This document shows positions 16,980 through 26,639 of a DNA stretch of 64,000 nt, piece after piece; the first letter of the stretch is position 1, and each line of letters starts with the position of its first letter. Made by a program: the position numbers and the translations under genes. The DNA is from Afipia sp. GTDB lineage: Bacteria; Pseudomonadota; Alphaproteobacteria; Rhizobiales; Xanthobacteraceae. Under the pieces are notes generated by a model. The model did no database searches, had not been told where the DNA came from, and saw only the letters and a list, made by a program, of their open reading frames with translations. The stretch is taken from NCBI GenBank assembly GCA_017308595.1, contig JAFKER010000005.1, forward strand, positions 940,950 through 1,004,949. Direction: 5' to 3'.

Positions 16980-18137
16980 ATGAGTTCAGAACGAACCGAA
17001 ATGGTCTTGACGAATGCCCGGCTGGTGCTGGGCGATCATGTCCTGGAGCGGGGATGGGTCGCTGCATCCGGCGGAAAGATCGTCGAATTTGGCGAGGGCG
17101 ATGCTCCTGGCGGCGGCGAAGACGTTCAGGGTGATCTGGTGATGCCTGGCCTGATCGAACTGCATACCGATCACCTTGAGGCGCATTATGTTCCGCGTCC
17201 CAAGGTATTTTGGGATCCTGTTGCCGCTGTCGTGTCCTATGACGGGCAGCTTGCGACCAGCGGCATTACAACGGTGCTTGATTCCTTGCGTGTCTGGCGT
17301 GAGGAAGGTGCTGAGGATGTCGACGGTCAGGCTGGAATACTCGCGGAGGCGATTTCGGCAGCGCGCGATGCCAGGCTTCTGCGCGCCGAGCATTTTTTGC
17401 ACTTGCGCTGCGAAATTCCGATGCCAAGCGTTGTGGAGGAAGCCAAGGAGTTGATCGATCGGCCGGATATCCGGCTGATGTCGCTGATGGATCACACGCC
17501 GGGTCAGCGTCAGTTTCGCGACGAAGGCAAGCTCCGGGACTATTACCGCGGCAAGAGCGGCGGCCTGACCGATGCTGAACTCGATGTGATGTTCGAGCGG
17601 CGGTTCTTCTATCAGAAAACTTATGGCGAGACCAACATGCGGGAGATCGTGGCTTTGGCGCACCGTTACGACATTCCTCTTGCGAGTCACGATGACACGA
17701 CCGAGCAGAATGTCGCCGATGCGATCCGGGATCGCGTCTCGGTTGCCGAGTTTCCGACGACCATGGAAGCGGCGCGCGGACTGCATCAAGCAGGAATTTC
17801 AGTGTTGATGGGAGCGCCCAACGTTGTACGCGGAGGTTCTCACTCGGGCAATATCGCGGCGGTTGATCTTGCTCGCGAAGGCCTTCTCGACATCATGTCG
17901 TCGGACTACATCCCATCGAGTTTGCTGATGGCGGCGATGCAACTACCGCGCCATGTCCCTGCGATTGATCTCGCCGCTGCTGTGCGGACTGTTACCAAGA
18001 CTGCAGCGGAAGCCATCGGTCTCAATGATCGCGGAGAAGTTTCTGTCGGCAAGCGTGCTGATCTGATCCGCGTTCATGTCGCACATGATGTCTCCGTGGT
18101 GCGAAGCGTCTGGCGTGAGGGACACCGGGTGGCATGA
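16980..18137 (+). CDS. phnM: PhnM, ribose 1-methylphosphonate 5-triphosphate diphosphatase
   Basis: This is the canonical operon copy, 385 residues. It is an amidohydrolase-fold enzyme that removes pyrophosphate from the triphosphate intermediate before C-P cleavage. The metal motif is ELHTDHLEAH near residue 60. Further conserved parts are SLMDHTPGQRQF, SHDDTTEQ, GAPNVVRGGSHSGN and SDYIPSS. GAGGAAA precedes the ATG. It overlaps phnN by 4 bp. Compare the divergent paralogue at 6534-7724. Confidence 0.95.
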   Translation: MSSERTEMVLTNARLVLGDHVLERGWVAASGGKIVEFGEGDAPGGGEDVQGDLVMPGLIELHTDHLEAHYVPRPKVFWDPVAAVVSYDGQLATSGITTVLDSLRVWREEGAEDVDGQAGILAEAISAARDARLLRAEHFLHLRCEIPMPSVVEEAKELIDRPDIRLMSLMDHTPGQRQFRDEGKLRDYYRGKSGGLTDAELDVMFERRFFYQKTYGETNMREIVALAHRYDIPLASHDDTTEQNVADAIRDRVSVAEFPTTMEAARGLHQAGISVLMGAPNVVRGGSHSGNIAAVDLAREGLLDIMSSDYIPSSLLMAAMQLPRHVPAIDLAAAVRTVTKTAAEAIGLNDRGEVSVGKRADLIRVHVAHDVSVVRSVWREGHRVA

Positions 18138-18712
18138 GCGATATCGTAACAATGTCTGTTTCAGGCACCGACTTGATCGGACCCGGACGCTTGATCCTTG
18201 TGGTCGGCCCTAGCGGTGCGGGCAAGGATACGCTGATCGGTCTGGCGCGGACGGCGCGCGCAGAAGATAAAGGCGTTGTGTTTCCGCAGCGTATCGTAAC
18301 GCGCGAGGCCTCGTCCTTCGAAAATAATGAGGCAGTCAGCCCAACCCTGTTCGGGCAGATGCTCGCGCATGGTGACTTCGCCTTTCAGTGGGAAGCGCAC
18401 GGTCTGCGTTACGGGATTCCGCGCTCGATCATTGACGATGTCAGAGCGGGCCGGACCGTTGTTATGAATGCGTCTCGCACAATCATCGATTTTGCGCGCA
18501 GATCATATGCCAATGTTTGCGTTGTCGCGGTCACTGCACCTCCGGATGTGCTTGCAGGACGGGTCGCGGCGCGGGGGCGTTCGAGCGACGGTAACGTCGG
18601 CGACCGGTTACGGAGGATCGTGAGCAGCCCGGAGCCCGATGTCATTATTAACAATGTCGGCTCGGCAGAGGAGCATGCGGCCGAGCTGTTGCAAGCGATC
18701 GATGGCGTCTGA
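18134..18712 (+). CDS. phnN: Ribose 1,5-bisphosphate phosphokinase PhnN
   Basis: PhnN (192 residues) phosphorylates ribose 1,5-bisphosphate to PRPP, the last step linking C-P lyase products to nucleotide metabolism. The P-loop is VVGPSGAGKDTLI (about residues 23-35), with the guanylate-kinase-like PQRIVTRE segment after it. It closes the phnGHIJKLMN operon and converges on mobA. The ribose cyclic phosphate hydrolase (PhnP) that would feed this step is not in the operon. Confidence 0.92.
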   Translation: MSDIVTMSVSGTDLIGPGRLILVVGPSGAGKDTLIGLARTARAEDKGVVFPQRIVTREASSFENNEAVSPTLFGQMLAHGDFAFQWEAHGLRYGIPRSIIDDVRAGRTVVMNASRTIIDFARRSYANVCVVAVTAPPDVLAGRVAARGRSSDGNVGDRLRRIVSSPEPDVIINNVGSAEEHAAELLQAIDGV

Positions 18713-18739
18713 TCTAATCGGCCGCGCAGCTATCTGATG

Positions 18740-19390
18740 TCATTGATCCTTGACGAGCGTTGCGAGCCTTTCCGCTTCGGCGATATCCTCGGTTGTGTTG
18801 GCGTTGAAGAACGGGTCGACGGGTTCGATCGGCCAGGAAACAACGGCTGATTTGTAGCGTGCCGTCCAACTGCTGATTTGGCGAACGCCTTCGTCCGTCA
18901 GAGCGTGACGCAGTTCGTCGCGCAGCGAGACACTCCAAAGTCCGACCGCATGATGGATTTGCCCGCCTGAAGCGGCGAAGGCAAGTTGAGCATCCTGGTC
19001 GAGGCGCTCCTGATGCAGCCGGCTCGCCAGGTCACCTGGGAGAAAAGGGCAGTCTGCGGCTGCGCTGAGCACCCATTGCGTTTCCGGTTTTTGCCGCGCG
19101 GTCCAGTCGAGTGCCGTCAGCACACCGGCGAGAGGGCCAGCGAATCCTTCGATAGTGTCGGCAACGACCGTCAGTCCGAAAGACGCGAAACGAACGGGAT
19201 CGCCATTCGCGTTCAAAATGAGTTGGTCGCATTGGGATGCCACCCGTGCGATGACACGCTCAAGGATCGGTCGGCCTCCAACTGTCCTCATCGGCTTGTC
19301 GCCACCTCCCATGCGCCGCGCCAGACCACCGGCGAGAAGGACACCCACGGTAGAGGGCTGATCGTCAGACATTGCTTGCGCCTTTGACAT
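18740..19390 (-). CDS. mobA: Molybdenum cofactor guanylyltransferase MobA
   Basis: From ATG 19390 the protein has 216 residues; an ATG six codons later (19372) is an alternative. The nucleotide-binding motif [17 protein letters not shown] is the MobA signature. MobA joins GMP to molybdopterin to give the bis-MGD cofactor of DMSO-reductase-family enzymes. A conserved [10 protein letters not shown] segment is present in the middle. It is divergent from mobB, its functional partner, across about 180 bp. Confidence 0.9.
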   Translation of the reverse strand: MSKAQAMSDDQPSTVGVLLAGGLARRMGGGDKPMRTVGGRPILERVIARVASQCDQLILNANGDPVRFASFGLTVVADTIEGFAGPLAGVLTALDWTARQKPETQWVLSAAADCPFLPGDLASRLHQERLDQDAQLAFAASGGQIHHAVGLWSVSLRDELRHALTDEGVRQISSWTARYKSAVVSWPIEPVDPFFNANTTEDIAEAERLATLVKDQ

Positions 19391-19568
19391 GGCGAAGGAC
19401 CGCTCCTGCACATACCCGACCGGGATAGCACAGACCACTTGTATACCAAGGGCTTAGCGGGGGGCTCACAGCGACGCCTCAAATCACGGATGGTCGGAGA
19501 ATTTCGGTTATCTTTCAATGAGATATCTATATAAGACGGCTGTCGAAGGATGAGTTTTGGAGCAAGAT

Positions 19569-20096
19569 ATGCGGGTTATCGGTCTTTCGGGATGGAGCGG
19601 TGCGGGCAAGACGACGCTGCTCGGGCGCGTAATCCCGTATCTGATCGCCGAGGGCCTGACTGTTTCGACAATCAAGCACGCCCACAGCAATTTTGATCTC
19701 GATGTTCCTGGCAAGGACTCATGGATACATCGGCAGGCCGGTGCGACCGAGGTGTTGATTTCGTCCGGACGGCGATGGGCATTGATGCACGAATTGCGTG
19801 GGGCCCCAGAATTGAGCTTCACCGAGTTGCTTCCGAAGATGGCCCGGGTCGATCTCCTGATCGTCGAAGGTTTCAAGGCCGGATTGCATCCCAAGATAGA
19901 GGTGCATCGTGCCGCGAACGGAAAGCCGCTGATGTTCCAGGACGACGCGGCGATTGTCGGCATCGCTGCCGATATTTCCCCTGCGACGGCGTTACCCTAT
20001 GCCCATCTCGACGACACGCCGGCCATCGCGCAGATGATGCGGGTATCAGCCGTACGGATCGAGGACGTGCTTGCGCACGAGGCCGCAGGAGCCTGA
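19569..20096 (+). CDS. mobB: Molybdopterin-guanine dinucleotide biosynthesis protein MobB
   Basis: A 175-residue GTP-binding protein with P-loop GWSGAGKTTLL at residues about 7-17 and IKHAHSNFDLD after it, both typical of MobB. The ATG at 19569 is preferred because GGAG lies 6 nt upstream; TTG at 19557 would add four residues. MobB supports MobA in guanylation of molybdopterin. A GLHPKIEVHR segment near residue 105 is also typical. The next gene, tusA-like, starts 5 bp after the stop. Confidence 0.9.
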   Translation: MRVIGLSGWSGAGKTTLLGRVIPYLIAEGLTVSTIKHAHSNFDLDVPGKDSWIHRQAGATEVLISSGRRWALMHELRGAPELSFTELLPKMARVDLLIVEGFKAGLHPKIEVHRAANGKPLMFQDDAAIVGIAADISPATALPYAHLDDTPAIAQMMRVSAVRIEDVLAHEAAGA

Positions 20097-20101
20097 GGCG
20101 A

Positions 20102-20329
20102 ATGACCACGATCAAACTTGATCTCACGGGGCTCAAGTGCCCGCTGCCGGTGCTGCGCACGCGTAAGGCGCTGAAGGCATTGTCCGCGGGTAATAAGCTG
20201 GAAGTCCGGTGTACCGACCCGCTTTCGGTCATCGACATCCCGAATCTGATCCGGGAAACGGGGGATAAGGTCGAAATCGTAGCCCGGGCCGAAGATCACA
20301 TTGTTTTCGTGATCGAAAAGGCTGGCTGA
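20102..20329 (+). CDS. tusA: TusA-family sulfur carrier protein
   Basis: This small protein of 75 residues has the TusA/SirA hallmark CPLP with the active cysteine at residue 13 (GLKCPLPVLR). TusA-type proteins carry persulfide sulfur to tRNA thiolation, molybdenum cofactor or other pathways. Placement 5 bp behind mobB suggests a link with molybdenum cofactor maturation, though that is inference. The ATG at 20102 gives the family-typical N-terminus. The exact subfamily is not certain. Confidence 0.85.
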   Translation: MTTIKLDLTGLKCPLPVLRTRKALKALSAGNKLEVRCTDPLSVIDIPNLIRETGDKVEIVARAEDHIVFVIEKAG

Positions 20330-20648
20330 GGGTGGCTTGATCGTATTGGCGACCATTCAGGCACCCTGAATCGCCCTGTACGGGTCGGTCCCGCATTGTC
20401 GTAATTGGCATTCACAGTCGTTAAAAATTTCTTTCCGGGGCAATCCCGGCGTCTCGTGCGTTTCGATAATTTCTTCATGTTTATCAATTAATTAGGCGGA
20501 TATCTTTGACGGTATCCTGCGCCTCCATCGGGTGTCACACGAGTGTCATCCAACCTCCATAAAAGCTCTATGCCGGACCTCTAAAGAGACGGCCTCGGGA
20601 AGCAATCTCCGAATGATTGTGCACCCGCTCACACTATGGAGAGACTCA
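20330..20648. other. Non-coding region upstream of pstS
   Basis: This stretch of 319 bp has no convincing gene. It is more A/T-rich than its surroundings and holds the pst promoter region, including a good PhoB box at 20532-20549. Open frames reaching into it are out-of-family extensions of pstS or shadows. Confidence 0.6.
20532..20549 (+). promoter_or_regulatory. Candidate PhoB box upstream of pstS
   Basis: GTGTCAC, spacer ACGA, GTGTCAT: two 7-mers in the 7-4-7 arrangement, both with TGTCA. It lies 99 bp before the pstS start, in the only sizeable gap of the pst operon, and is the best of the three PhoB boxes in the window. Confidence 0.75.
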
Positions 20649-21659
20649 GTGAATTTCATCAAAACAGTCGTCGCTGCTGGCCTTGTCGCCGCATCGACCT
20701 CGGCGTTCGCCGCTGACATCACGGGCGCGGGCGCGACGTTCCCGTTCCCCGTCTATTCGAAATGGGCTGACGCGTACAAGAAAGAGACCGGCAACGGTCT
20801 GAACTACCAGTCGATCGGTTCCGGCGCCGGCATCAAGCAGATCCAGGCCAAGACCGTGACCTTCGGCGCAACCGACGCGCCGCTCAAGGCTGAGCAGCTC
20901 GAGAAGGATGGCTTGCTTCAGTGGCCGATGGTTATGGGCGCGATCGTGCCTGTCGTGAACCTCGACGGCATCAAGCCGGGCGAACTGGTGCTCTCGGGCG
21001 AACTGCTCGGCGACATCTATCTCGGCAAGATCACGAAGTGGAATGATCCGGCGATCGTCAAGCTGAACTCGAAGCTGAACCTGCCGGCGACCGCCATCAC
21101 CGTGGTCCGCCGTTCGGACGGTTCGGGCACGACCTTCAACTTCACCGACTATCTCTCGAAGGCCAATGCCGAGTGGAAGGCGAAGGTTGGTCAGGGAACC
21201 GCTGTCGAGTGGCCTACCGGCGTCGGCGCCAAGGGCAATGAAGGTGTTGCTGGCAACGTCGGTCAGACCAAGAACTCGATCGGCTATGTCGAGTATGCCT
21301 ATGCCAAGCAGAACAAGCTGACTTATGCCGCCATGACCAACAAGGCCGGCAAGACCGTGCAGCCGACCATTGCTTCGTTCCAGGCTGCTGCGTCCAATGC
21401 CGATTGGGCCAAGGCTCCGGGTTACTATGTGATCCTGACCGACCAGCCGGGCGATGCGTCGTGGCCGATCACCGCCGCGACCTTCATCCTGATGCACAAG
21501 ACCCCTGTTGATAAGGCTGCGTCGGCTGAAGCCATCAAGTTCTTTAAGTGGTCGTTCGAGAAGGGCGGCAAGATGGCGGAAGACCTCGACTACATTCCGA
21601 TGCCTGAGCCGGTGGTCAAGCTGATCGAAAAGACTTGGTCGTCGGACATCAAGAGCTAA
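20649..21659 (+). CDS. pstS: Phosphate ABC transporter substrate-binding protein PstS
   Basis: From GTG 20649 the protein has 336 residues, starting [10 protein letters not shown] after the initiator Met with a signal peptide cleaved after AFA. GGAGA lies at good spacing upstream, so GTG is preferred over an ATG at 20613 that would spoil the signal peptide. The mature N-terminus [14 protein letters not shown], the phosphate-binding [11 protein letters not shown] and [12 protein letters not shown] segments are classic PstS. It binds inorganic phosphate in the periplasm. A PhoB box precedes it and a terminator-like hairpin follows. Confidence 0.95.
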   Translation: MNFIKTVVAAGLVAASTSAFAADITGAGATFPFPVYSKWADAYKKETGNGLNYQSIGSGAGIKQIQAKTVTFGATDAPLKAEQLEKDGLLQWPMVMGAIVPVVNLDGIKPGELVLSGELLGDIYLGKITKWNDPAIVKLNSKLNLPATAITVVRRSDGSGTTFNFTDYLSKANAEWKAKVGQGTAVEWPTGVGAKGNEGVAGNVGQTKNSIGYVEYAYAKQNKLTYAAMTNKAGKTVQPTIASFQAAASNADWAKAPGYYVILTDQPGDASWPITAATFILMHKTPVDKAASAEAIKFFKWSFEKGGKMAEDLDYIPMPEPVVKLIEKTWSSDIKS

Positions 21660-21669
21660 GTGAAAGTTC

Positions 21670-21702
21670 CGGAGGAGAGGCCAGCCTCTCCTCCGTTTTC
21701 TT
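21670..21702 (+). terminator. Terminator/attenuator between pstS and pstC
   Basis: CGGAGGAGAGG (21670-21680) pairs perfectly with CCTCTCCTCCG (21685-21695) around the 4-nt loop CCAG, followed by TTTTCTT. This is a textbook Rho-independent terminator. Because pstCAB-phoU-phoB follow in the same direction, it probably ends most pstS transcripts and lets a fraction read through. Confidence 0.8.
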
Positions 21703-21776
21703 AAAGCAGCGTTTCGAGCGGAATAGACGTGTGCGGTCGAAAGACCTCAACTAGAGTGAATGGACAGGGGACGAGC

Positions 21777-22778
21777 GTGGCAGAGATGGCCGTTCAGAGC
21801 ACCTCAATGGAAGCAGCAGCCGGACCTTACGATCGTGCAAAGGCCCTGAGCGCTTTCAAATTCGGCGATAAGGCTTTCTACTGGACGACCCGCGCATGTG
21901 CCATTGCGGTCCTCCTTATTCTCGGCGGCATTATTCTCTCCCTGATTGCGGGCGCGTGGCCCGCGATGAAAGAGTACGGTTTTGCTTTCCTGTGGACGCA
22001 GCGCTGGGCGCCGTCCGCAGATCCTCCGGTGCTTGGCGCCCTTGGCCCGATCTATGGCACGCTCGTGACGTCGGTGATTGCGATGATGATCGCCATTCCG
22101 GTCGGTCTTGGCATCGCGATCTTCCTGACCGAGTTGTGTCCCCAGTGGCTGCGCCGGCCGATCGGTATGGCGGTTGAACTGCTCGCCGGCGTTCCGTCGA
22201 TCATCTACGGCATGTGGGGATTCTTTGTCCTTGGTCCGTTTCTCGCGAATACGTTCCAGCCCTTCATGATCCGCATCTTTGAAGGTGTGCCAGTCCTTGG
22301 AGCGATCTTCGCCGGTCCACCTTCTTATCTCAGCCTGTTTAACGCCGCACTGATCCTCGCGATCATGGTCTTGCCCTTCATTACTTCGATCTCGGTGGAC
22401 GTGTTCAAGACCGTGCCGCCGGTGCTGAAAGAGGCTGCCTATGGCGTCGGCTGCACGACATGGGAAGTGGTTCGCAATGTCGTGATCCCGTATACGCGGG
22501 TGGGTGTGATTGGCGGCGTTATGCTCGCACTCGGCCGCGCACTGGGCGAGACGATGGCGGTCACTTTCATCATCGGAAACTCGTTCCGAATATCATCCTC
22601 GGTCTTTGCGCCGGGTACGACAATTTCGGCGGCCATCGCCAGCGAGTTTGCGGAAAGTGACGGTCTTCATCAGTCGGGCCTCATTCTACTCGGCTTGCTG
22701 CTGTTCGTACTCACGTTCTTCGTGCTTGCTGCTGCACGGCTGATGCTGATGCGTCTTGAAACCAAGGCGGGAAAATAA
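21777..22778 (+). CDS. pstC: Phosphate ABC transporter permease PstC
   Basis: The inner-membrane permease of the Pst system, 333 residues from GTG 21777, chosen because AGGGGA lies 7 nt upstream; GTG 21729 and ATG 21786 are alternatives. The family loop [20 protein letters not shown] contacts PstB, and [16 protein letters not shown] follows. [20 protein letters not shown] is the usual PstC core. PstA starts one base after its stop. Confidence 0.93.
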   Translation: MAEMAVQSTSMEAAAGPYDRAKALSAFKFGDKAFYWTTRACAIAVLLILGGIILSLIAGAWPAMKEYGFAFLWTQRWAPSADPPVLGALGPIYGTLVTSVIAMMIAIPVGLGIAIFLTELCPQWLRRPIGMAVELLAGVPSIIYGMWGFFVLGPFLANTFQPFMIRIFEGVPVLGAIFAGPPSYLSLFNAALILAIMVLPFITSISVDVFKTVPPVLKEAAYGVGCTTWEVVRNVVIPYTRVGVIGGVMLALGRALGETMAVTFIIGNSFRISSSVFAPGTTISAAIASEFAESDGLHQSGLILLGLLLFVLTFFVLAAARLMLMRLETKAGK

Positions 22779-22779
22779 C

Positions 22780-23625
22780 ATGAACCCGATTTATGCATCC
22801 CGCCGTCGCTCGGATATTGTGGTCCGGTTTCTCTGCCTTGGCGCGGCTATGTTTGGAGTCACCTGGCTTGCGCTGATCCTGTTTACGTTGCTCTACAACG
22901 GATTGGCGGGTCTGAATCTGAGCATCTTCACGGAAAATACGCCGCCGCCGGGATCGACGGAGGGAGGCCTTCTGAATGCCATCGTCGGCTCGATCATCAT
23001 GACTGTCCTGGGCGTTGGCATTGGCGCTCCGGTCGGACTGTTCGCGGGCACTTACCTTGCTGAATACGGCAAGCATGACCGGCTTACATCGGTGATCCGT
23101 TTTATCAACGACATCCTGCTCAGCGCACCGTCGATCATCATCGGTCTGTTCGTGTATGGCGCGATTGTCGTTCCGATGGGGGGCTTCTCTGCCTTCGCCG
23201 GTACGCTGGCTCTGGCCGTGATCGTGATTCCGGTTGTGGTGCGCACCACCGAAGACATGCTGGGTCTGGTTCCTAACCCGCTGCGCGAAGCAGCATCTGC
23301 GCTCGGCTTGCCGCGCTCGCTCGTGATCAAGCGTATTGCTTATCGTGCGGCGCGTTCGGGTCTTATCACCGGTGTCCTGCTGGCGACCGCGCGTGTCGCC
23401 GGTGAAACAGCGCCGCTGCTGTTTACGGCGCTGAGCAACCAGTTCTTCAGCCTCGATCTCACCAAGACGATGGCGAACCTGCCGGTGACCATCAATAACT
23501 TCGTCCAGAGTCCCTACGAGTACTGGAAACAGCTCGCGTGGACTGGCGCTCTGCTGATCACCTTTACCGTACTTGCACTTAACATTGGCGCGCGCGTTCT
23601 CGGCGCCGAGAGGAAAACGAAATGA
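22780..23625 (+). CDS. pstA: Phosphate ABC transporter permease PstA
   Basis: This second Pst permease has 281 residues from ATG 22780. Typical segments are [33 protein letters not shown] (the PstB-contact loop) and [19 protein letters not shown]. About six membrane spans are visible. It pairs with PstC to carry phosphate across the inner membrane and overlaps pstB by 4 bp. Confidence 0.94.
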   Translation: MNPIYASRRRSDIVVRFLCLGAAMFGVTWLALILFTLLYNGLAGLNLSIFTENTPPPGSTEGGLLNAIVGSIIMTVLGVGIGAPVGLFAGTYLAEYGKHDRLTSVIRFINDILLSAPSIIIGLFVYGAIVVPMGGFSAFAGTLALAVIVIPVVVRTTEDMLGLVPNPLREAASALGLPRSLVIKRIAYRAARSGLITGVLLATARVAGETAPLLFTALSNQFFSLDLTKTMANLPVTINNFVQSPYEYWKQLAWTGALLITFTVLALNIGARVLGAERKTK

Positions 23626-24449
23626 GCGAGCAGCTTTCTGTTAGCGTCGACCTTCCCCGCGGACATGTCCCTGGCGTAACCGGTCAAGCGGACGTACGCG
23701 CGAAGGTCACGGCCCGTGACTTGAATTTTTACTACGGCGAACACCATGCGCTGAAGAACATCAATCTTACTCTCGGCGAGAACCGCGTCACCGCGTTCAT
23801 TGGACCGTCGGGTTGCGGCAAGTCGACCTTGCTGCGCATCTTCAATCGCATGTACGACCTTTATCCCGGTCAACGCGCGGTGGGCCAGTTGATGCTGGAC
23901 AACACCAATATTCTCGATCCGAAGCTTGATCTCAATCTGCTTCGCGCCCGGATCGGCATGGTGTTCCAGAAGCCGACGCCGTTCCCAATGACGATCTATG
24001 AGAACATCGCGTTCGGCATCCGGCTTTACGAGAAGATTTCAAAGTCGGAAATGGACGGTCGCGTTGAAGCCGCATTGAAGGGCGGGGCGCTCTGGAACGA
24101 GGTGAAGGACAAGCTGAACGCCAGCGGTCTTAGCCTCTCGGGCGGTCAGCAGCAGCGCCTGTGCATTGCGCGCACCGTCGCCGTTCGTCCCGAAGTCATC
24201 CTGTTCGACGAGCCTTGCTCGGCACTCGATCCGATCTCGACCGCCAAGGTCGAAGAACTGATCCAGGAACTGAAGGAAGACTACACGATCGCCATCGTGA
24301 CGCATAATATGCAGCAGGCGGCGCGTGTGTCGGACAAGACCGCGTTCATGTATCTCGGCGAACTGGTCGAGTTCGACGACACCAACAAGATCTTCACGTC
24401 GCCAACCGATCGGCGCACGCAAGACTATATCACCGGCCGCTTCGGCTGA
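23622..24449 (+). CDS. pstB: Phosphate ABC transporter ATP-binding protein PstB
   Basis: The 275-residue ATPase has Walker [26 protein letters not shown] after the Q-loop, the signature [14 protein letters not shown] and Walker [17 protein letters not shown]. It powers phosphate import and, with PhoU, signals phosphate status. The start ATG 23622 overlaps the pstA stop. A hydrophilic N-terminal stretch of about 25 residues precedes the ABC fold. Confidence 0.95.
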   Translation: MSEQLSVSVDLPRGHVPGVTGQADVRAKVTARDLNFYYGEHHALKNINLTLGENRVTAFIGPSGCGKSTLLRIFNRMYDLYPGQRAVGQLMLDNTNILDPKLDLNLLRARIGMVFQKPTPFPMTIYENIAFGIRLYEKISKSEMDGRVEAALKGGALWNEVKDKLNASGLSLSGGQQQRLCIARTVAVRPEVILFDEPCSALDPISTAKVEELIQELKEDYTIAIVTHNMQQAARVSDKTAFMYLGELVEFDDTNKIFTSPTDRRTQDYITGRFG

Positions 24450-24475
24450 CGCGCATTTCGCGGGAGAGACATACC

Positions 24476-25192
24476 ATGGGTTCAGAACATACCGCCAAGG
24501 CATTCGATGACGATCTTCAGGAGCTCAACCGGCTTGTCGCCGAGATGGGCGGCCTTGCCGAGCGGCAGATCGTCGATTCCGTCGATGCGTTGATCCGCCG
24601 CGATGTCACGCTTGGAAAGCGCGTGGTTGCCGCAGATCTCGAGATCGACAAGCTGCAGCACCTGATCGAGGAGCGCGCCGTTCTTACCATCGCGCGCCGT
24701 CAGCCGATGGCCGTCGATCTGCGCGAAATCGTCAGCTCGATGCGTGTTGCGACCGATCTCGAGCGGATCGGTGATCTGTCCAAGAACATTGGCAAGCGTG
24801 TTTCGGCACTCGACAGCGACTTCCATCCGCTGAAACTGATCCGTGGTCTTGAGCACATGACCGACCTTGTCCAGTCGCAGGTCAAGTCCGTGCTCGATGC
24901 CTATGCCGCGCACGATCTGCCAGCCGCTATGGTGGTCTGGAAGGGCGACGAGGAAGTCGATGCGATTTGCACGTCGCTGTTCCGCGAACTCCTGACCTAT
25001 ATGATGGAAGATCCGCGCAATATCGGTTTCTGCATCCATCTGATGTTTTGCGCCAAGAATATCGAGCGGATCGGCGACCATGCGACCAACATCGCCGAGA
25101 CGGTGTTCTACATGATCGAAGGCCAGCAGATGATCGATCAGCGTCCCAAGGGCGACATGACGAACTTTGCAACGGCTGCGTCCGGAAGCTAA
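24476..25192 (+). CDS. phoU: Phosphate signalling protein PhoU
   Basis: PhoU, 238 residues, made of two three-helix bundles with the conserved RQPMAVDLREIVSSMRVATDLERIGD and FCAKNIERIGDHATNIAE repeats that bind metal clusters. It links the Pst transporter to the PhoR/PhoB system and keeps the Pho regulon off when phosphate is ample. It lies 26 bp after pstB and 24 bp before phoB. Confidence 0.95.
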   Translation: MGSEHTAKAFDDDLQELNRLVAEMGGLAERQIVDSVDALIRRDVTLGKRVVAADLEIDKLQHLIEERAVLTIARRQPMAVDLREIVSSMRVATDLERIGDLSKNIGKRVSALDSDFHPLKLIRGLEHMTDLVQSQVKSVLDAYAAHDLPAAMVVWKGDEEVDAICTSLFRELLTYMMEDPRNIGFCIHLMFCAKNIERIGDHATNIAETVFYMIEGQQMIDQRPKGDMTNFATAASGS

Positions 25193-25216
25193 GTTGAATC
25201 AACCGAAGGATCGCGC

Positions 25217-25924
25217 ATGAGCGCCCGAATTCTTGTTGTCGAAGATGAAGAAGCGTTGACCACGCTTCTTCGCTACAACCTGGACGCCGAAGGCTACGAC
25301 GTCGAAACCGTCGCCCGTGGCGACGATGCGGACACCCGGCTAAAGGAGCATATCCCTGATCTGATCGTCCTTGACTGGATGCTGCCCGGGTTGTCTGGAA
25401 TTGAACTTTGCCGCCGGCTGCGCGCGCGTCCCGAAACCAAGCAGATTCCAATCATTATGCTGACCGCACGCGGTGAGGAAAGCGAGCGGGTGAGGGGACT
25501 TGCAACAGGTGCAGACGATTACATCGTCAAGCCGTTTTCGGTGCCTGAGCTGCTGGCGCGCGTGAAGGGATTGCTGCGGCGGGCGAGCCCCGAGCGCCTC
25601 GCGACGGTCCTTGCATTCGGAGATATTGAACTGGACCGTGATCGCCGCCGTGTCGCCCGCTCGGGCCGCCCGATCGATCTTGGGCCAACTGAGTACCGCT
25701 TGCTGGAGTTCTTTCTGGAACATCCGGGGCGGGTGTTTAGCCGCGAGCAGTTGCTTGATGGCGTCTGGGGCCGCGATATTTATATCGATGAGCGAACTGT
25801 GGACGTGCACATCGGACGGCTGCGAAAGCTGCTAAATCTGGGGCGCGAGTCCGATCCGATCCGGACGGTGCGGGGCGCGGGTTATGCGCTCGACGACCGC
25901 TTTGCAAAAGCCGAGCAGAACTGA
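25217..25924 (+). CDS. phoB: Phosphate response regulator PhoB
   Basis: An OmpR/PhoB-family response regulator of 235 residues. The receiver domain has acidic Asp10/Glu11, phosphoacceptor Asp53 (VLDWMLPG) and the switch region LTARGEE with the KPF motif. The C-terminal winged helix contains TEYRLLEFF and RTVDVHIGRLRKLL. It should bind the PhoB boxes found before phnC, phnG and pstS. The gene order pstSCAB-phoU-phoB is standard for alphaproteobacteria, but the sensor kinase PhoR is not next to it here. Confidence 0.94.
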   Translation: MSARILVVEDEEALTTLLRYNLDAEGYDVETVARGDDADTRLKEHIPDLIVLDWMLPGLSGIELCRRLRARPETKQIPIIMLTARGEESERVRGLATGADDYIVKPFSVPELLARVKGLLRRASPERLATVLAFGDIELDRDRRRVARSGRPIDLGPTEYRLLEFFLEHPGRVFSREQLLDGVWGRDIYIDERTVDVHIGRLRKLLNLGRESDPIRTVRGAGYALDDRFAKAEQN

Positions 25925-25981
25925 GCCGAGGTTTAACCGGCGGATAAAGCTGGCGGTGTGCCGCTGCCGGTGGCCGCAGGT

Positions 25982-26332
25982 TTACATGCGTGCTGCGTAA
26001 CGGGGTAATTCGGCCGACTTGTCCGGTTTGAGAACGCCCATCACAGCCCGAGCGTGCCCGAGGCTGATAATCGAAATGTCACGCGTGGGCTGGCCCGCGC
26101 GGGGTTGCGCTTTTTCGATCAGCAGCAGTCCGCCTTCCTCGTATATTTTAATCGTACCGACGCCGGTCCATTGCGTTTCCCGCGCATCGTGAAAATCTTC
26201 GACGCTTTCGGTTGTGAAAGCGATCTGATCGATGGCGAGCTTATAGCCAAGCCGTTCGAACCGGCTGACGATATCTGCATCGGACATTTTGATTCGAGCG
26301 CGGGGCAAATTCAACAAGACCTCCCTGTTCAT
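25982..26332 (-). CDS. Hypothetical protein between phoB and pqqA
   Basis: A frame of 116 residues from ATG 26332, or 101 residues from ATG 26287 (MSDADIVSRFERLG). I do not recognise the family. The sequence looks protein-like: alternating charged and hydrophobic stretches, with a possible small alpha/beta domain, no signal peptide and no membrane segment. No good ribosome binding site precedes either start, and the frame is open up to 26512. It is convergent with phoB. Function unknown. Confidence 0.5.
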   Translation of the reverse strand: MNREVLLNLPRARIKMSDADIVSRFERLGYKLAIDQIAFTTESVEDFHDARETQWTGVGTIKIYEEGGLLLIEKAQPRAGQPTRDISIISLGHARAVMGVLKPDKSAELPRYAARM

Positions 26333-26639
26333 GCTGATCTGGGCATCGTTGGAATCGCACTGCGAGATCCAGGATGCTGCGAAAAACCATGCCGTTTGCG
26401 GCGTTGTTGTTGTCGGCAGGTTGAAAGTAGCGGGGAGTGCGAGTAAAGCGCTTTTTTGATGTTGCTTTCGCAATGCAGCAGTTGGAGGCGAAAAATGATG
26501 CATCGCACTCAAAGAGTGGTGAGGTCACAAAGTTTTGCCCGCCGATCTGAAATTCGATGGCACGATTCAGAAACTCCATGTTAGCCTTCCAGTTGATGAG
26601 GACGACAAGTCCCGTTCGTAGTGGGCAAGGAGACCAACA
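26333..26639. other. Region upstream of pqqA without a recognised gene
   Basis: About 307 bp lie between the hypothetical gene and pqqA. The stretch is locally A/T-rich (a T6 run near 26452) and presumably holds the pqqA promoter and leader. I see no clear sigma-70 hexamers or known operator. The minus-strand open frame that crosses it lacks protein-like character. Confidence 0.45.

Noticed and set aside
20532-20648. Longer N-terminus for PstS from 20532 or ATG 20613
   Set aside because: It would run through the PhoB box region or spoil the signal peptide; GTG 20649 has a good ribosome binding site.
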